Assembly (NCBI GenBank): GCA_028293685.1
Contig: JAQGOI010000118.1
Span: forward strand, 1 to 9,838
DNA: 9,838 nt
From: Lysobacteraceae bacterium
Lineage (GTDB): Bacteria > Pseudomonadota > Gammaproteobacteria > Xanthomonadales > Xanthomonadaceae
Direction: 5' to 3'
The notes under the pieces are model-generated. The model did not search any database. It saw only the letters and a list, made by a program, of their open reading frames with translations, and was not told the DNA's origin. Shown here one piece after another: positions 8,292 through 9,838 of the stretch. Both the position numbers and the translations under genes were made by a program. Within the stretch, counting starts at the first letter, position 1. Every line of letters begins with the position of its first letter.

Positions 8292-9434
8292 TCAGGCGTC
8301 GCGGGCGACAACCCGGTTGCTGCCGTCGCGCTTGGCCTGTTGCAGCCGCCGATCGGCGCTGCGTAGCAGGGAGGACAGATCGGAACCATCCTGCGGCCAG
8401 GCCACCAGTCCGGCGCTGAAGGTCAGGCGCTGTGGCTCACTTCCCGACTCGGGCAGGAACGGCCGTTCGGACAACGCTCGCCGCAAACGATCGGTTCTCT
8501 CCCAGGCACTTCCAATCGGGCATTGCAGCACCAGCACGAACTCCTGGCCGCCGATCCGCGCCAGGTGCTCGCGTGGCTCCAGCATGTCGCCAAAGGTCTG
8601 TGCGATCAGCCGCAATGCACGGTCGGCATCGCGCGGGCCGATTTCGTCGTTGACGCGACGGAACCGGTCCATGTCGATCAAGGCCAGCGTCAGCGAGCCT
8701 TCGCCCGTGCGTGCGCTGTCGAAAAGCCGCGGCATGCGCTGCGAAAGCCACAGGCGATTGGGCAGGCCGGTGAGGCCATCGGTCCCGGACAGCTCCACCA
8801 GCCGCTGCATGCGGTGGACGATGGTGATCGTGAGCAGCCCGGTCAACAGCAGCAGGATCAGGCGCTCGACCTGGGTGTCGACGGAGACCGTCCCGTAGTC
8901 GAGGGACACGAGCTGATCGGGCGCGCTGATCGATGCCAGCGCCATCCACAGCAGGGCGTACTGCACGATGGCCAGCGACGTGACATAAAGCGTGAGCCTC
9001 CCGTCGTTGCGAAGCGCGGTCATGACGATGCCGATCGAATAGAAACCCCAGACCACCAGGCTATTGAGGCCGGCGGCGCGATCGCCCATGGCGAGCAGCG
9101 CCAGTACGGCGGTCGTCGTCGAGATGTCGTAGGTACCGGTTGCGTAAGGCAACCAGCCATGACGGCGCGGATCGCGCGCGAGCGCCAGCCAGAGTTGCGC
9201 CATGATGTTGATGAAGACCGCCGCAGCCAGGCCGATCAGCGTCTCGCTCACCTTGGCGTGGTTGAGGGCCGCCACGAGCGGCAACAGAAGAATCACGGCA
9301 GACAGCAGGGCGCGGATGCGGGCGACCAGGCGTTCGCCGCCCGCGCCCAGCTCCAGCATGAGTTCGTCCGGACGTGCCAGTAGTTTGCCGATCAGCTCGG
9401 AAAGCGATTGCAACCGTCTGCGCACCTGATCCAT
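8292..9434 (-). CDS. Membrane GGDEF-domain protein with degenerate GGQEF site
   Basis: This encodes a 380-residue inner-membrane protein. After a cytosolic amphipathic start (1-37), about six hydrophobic segments lie near 38-58, 64-86, 104-116, 122-140, 147-169 and 190-208. A GGDEF domain follows (212-376), opening with TDGLTGLPNRLWL (218-230) and with DMDRFRRVND (254-263), in which the metal-binding Asp254 is kept. The signature reads GGQEF (295-299): the catalytic acidic residue at position three is Gln, encoded by CAG. The inhibitory I-site RxxD is also missing (Glu286 to Glu289), and the Lys of the usual DxDxFK is Arg. Diguanylate cyclase activity is therefore doubtful; such domains can act as GTP or c-di-GMP sensors or scaffolds. 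No PAS, HAMP or EAL domain is present. The ATG at 9432-9434 has GGGAG eight bases upstream. The gene is divergent from the aldo/keto reductase and ends 34 nt before dusB. Confidence 0.92.
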   Translation of the reverse strand: MDQVRRRLQSLSELIGKLLARPDELMLELGAGGERLVARIRALLSAVILLLPLVAALNHAKVSETLIGLAAAVFINIMAQLWLALARDPRRHGWLPYATGTYDISTTTAVLALLAMGDRAAGLNSLVVWGFYSIGIVMTALRNDGRLTLYVTSLAIVQYALLWMALASISAPDQLVSLDYGTVSVDTQVERLILLLLTGLLTITIVHRMQRLVELSGTDGLTGLPNRLWLSQRMPRLFDSARTGEGSLTLALIDMDRFRRVNDEIGPRDADRALRLIAQTFGDMLEPREHLARIGGQEFVLVLQCPIGSAWERTDRLRRALSERPFLPESGSEPQRLTFSAGLVAWPQDGSDLSSLLRSADRRLQQAKRDGSNRVVARDA

Positions 9435-9461
9435 TGGACATGCTCCCCCGGGCCCGTGCGC

Positions 9462-9467
9462 AGCATA
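9462..9467 (-). promoter_or_regulatory. Weak candidate -10 box for the GGDEF gene
   Basis: TATGCT on the minus strand matches four of six bases of the -10 consensus and would give a leader of about 20 nt with the GGGAG ribosome site in it. No good -35 hexamer is visible, so support is low. Confidence 0.25.
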
Positions 9468-9540
9468 GCCGCGCCGGGCGGGCCTCGCTGTTGGTGCTGT
9501 CCGGAGGGCGCCTATGCCGTGGCGTCACTCGTGCCGTCGG

Positions 9541-9546
9541 TACACT
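9541..9546 (+). promoter_or_regulatory. Candidate -10 box for the aldo/keto reductase gene
   Basis: TACACT matches four of six bases of TATAAT, including the key TA and final T. It predicts a start near 9553 and a leader of about 23 nt that carries AGGAG (9565-9569). The -35 region is a poor match. The 141-nt divergent gap (9435-9575) shows no clear operator. Confidence 0.35.
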
Positions 9547-9575
9547 GCGGCGCGCGTCGTCATGAGGAGAAGATC

Positions 9576-9838
9576 GTGGAATATCGTCGTCTGGGATCGT
9601 CGGGCCTGCAGTTGTCGGCGTTGTCGTTCGGGGCCTGGGTGACGTTCGGAAACCAGGTCGGACGCAGCGCCGCACGCGAGTTGATCGCGCTGGCATGGGA
9701 TCACGGCATCAATTTCTTCGACAACGCAGAGACTTATGCCAGTGGCGAGGCGGAGCGGGTGATGGGCGACGTGCTCGCCGATCTGCGCCTGCCACGCGAC
9801 GGCTGGTGCGTGTCGAGCAAGGTGTTCTTTGGCGCGGC
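9576..9838 (+). CDS. Aldo/keto reductase, Kv-beta/YghZ type (5' part, runs off window)
   Basis: Only the first 87 codons are present. The product begins MEYRRLGSSGLQLSALSFGAW, the usual N-terminal hairpin and first strand of aldo/keto reductases, which reduce carbonyls with NADPH in a (beta/alpha)8 barrel. The catalytic Asp49 and Tyr54 lie in FDNAETYASGEAE (48-60), and Lys82 (SSKVFF) is the third tetrad residue; the His lies beyond the window. The phrase FDNAETY-x-G-x-AE fits the potassium-channel beta-subunit-like AKR group, which includes E. coli YghZ. The start is GTG at 9576-9578, chosen because AGGAG stands six bases upstream and the protein aligns from its first residue; the nearby ATG at 9562 is out of frame. 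It is transcribed away from the GGDEF gene. The substrate cannot be told from this fragment. Confidence 0.9.
   Translation, partial: MEYRRLGSSGLQLSALSFGAWVTFGNQVGRSAARELIALAWDHGINFFDNAETYASGEAERVMGDVLADLRLPRDGWCVSSKVFFGA

Noticed and set aside
8258..8389. 44-residue N-terminal extension of DusB
   Set aside because: It overlaps the end of the GGDEF gene, and the DusB family normally begins close to the chosen ATG.

Overview
This is high-GC DNA with strong NNG/NNC codon bias and long antisense shadow reading frames. Gene content and protein style (a xanthomonad-like DusB, a 407-residue MetK, a large secreted BNR/VPS10-type beta-propeller protein) suggest a gammaproteobacterium of the Xanthomonadaceae/Lysobacteraceae (Lysobacter, Luteimonas or Xanthomonas relatives). 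The lineage is inferred from how the proteins look, not from a marker gene. The window looks like ordinary chromosome. I see no insertion sequence, phage gene, tRNA, rRNA or CRISPR array.

Layout: six complete genes lie on the minus strand and one truncated gene lies on the plus strand at the right edge. From right to left in the direction of minus-strand transcription they are: a membrane GGDEF-domain protein with a degenerate GGQEF signature (8292-9434); the tRNA-dihydrouridine synthase dusB (7250-8257); S-adenosylmethionine synthetase metK (5878-7101), ended by a clear intrinsic terminator (5821-5848); an atypical zinc-ribbon short-chain dehydrogenase/reductase-like protein (4206-5777); a periplasmic LolA-like protein (3288-4004); and, 13 nt further on, a 1058-residue exported VPS10/sortilin-like BNR-repeat protein (98-3274). 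A hairpin at 54-76 probably ends the last transcript. An aldo/keto reductase of the Kv-beta/YghZ type starts divergently with GTG at 9576 and runs off the window.

Working units: the LolA-like and sortilin-like genes form a tight two-gene operon for exported proteins. metK seems to be controlled on its own: its leader holds a 26-bp imperfect palindrome (7130-7155) beside a predicted transcription start, a good candidate operator for a SAM-cycle repressor such as SahR. dusB has a -10-like box only six bases before its ATG and no Shine-Dalgarno sequence, which suggests a leaderless mRNA. The other genes look like separate units.

No stretch above about 300 bases lacks a gene. The largest gap, 4005-4205, shows no T-tract terminator and no convincing promoter. 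The points most worth a second look are the SDR-like protein (zinc ribbon, large insertion, Thr where the catalytic Tyr should be), the GGQEF protein and the metK operator. I found no clear multi-gene novel system.
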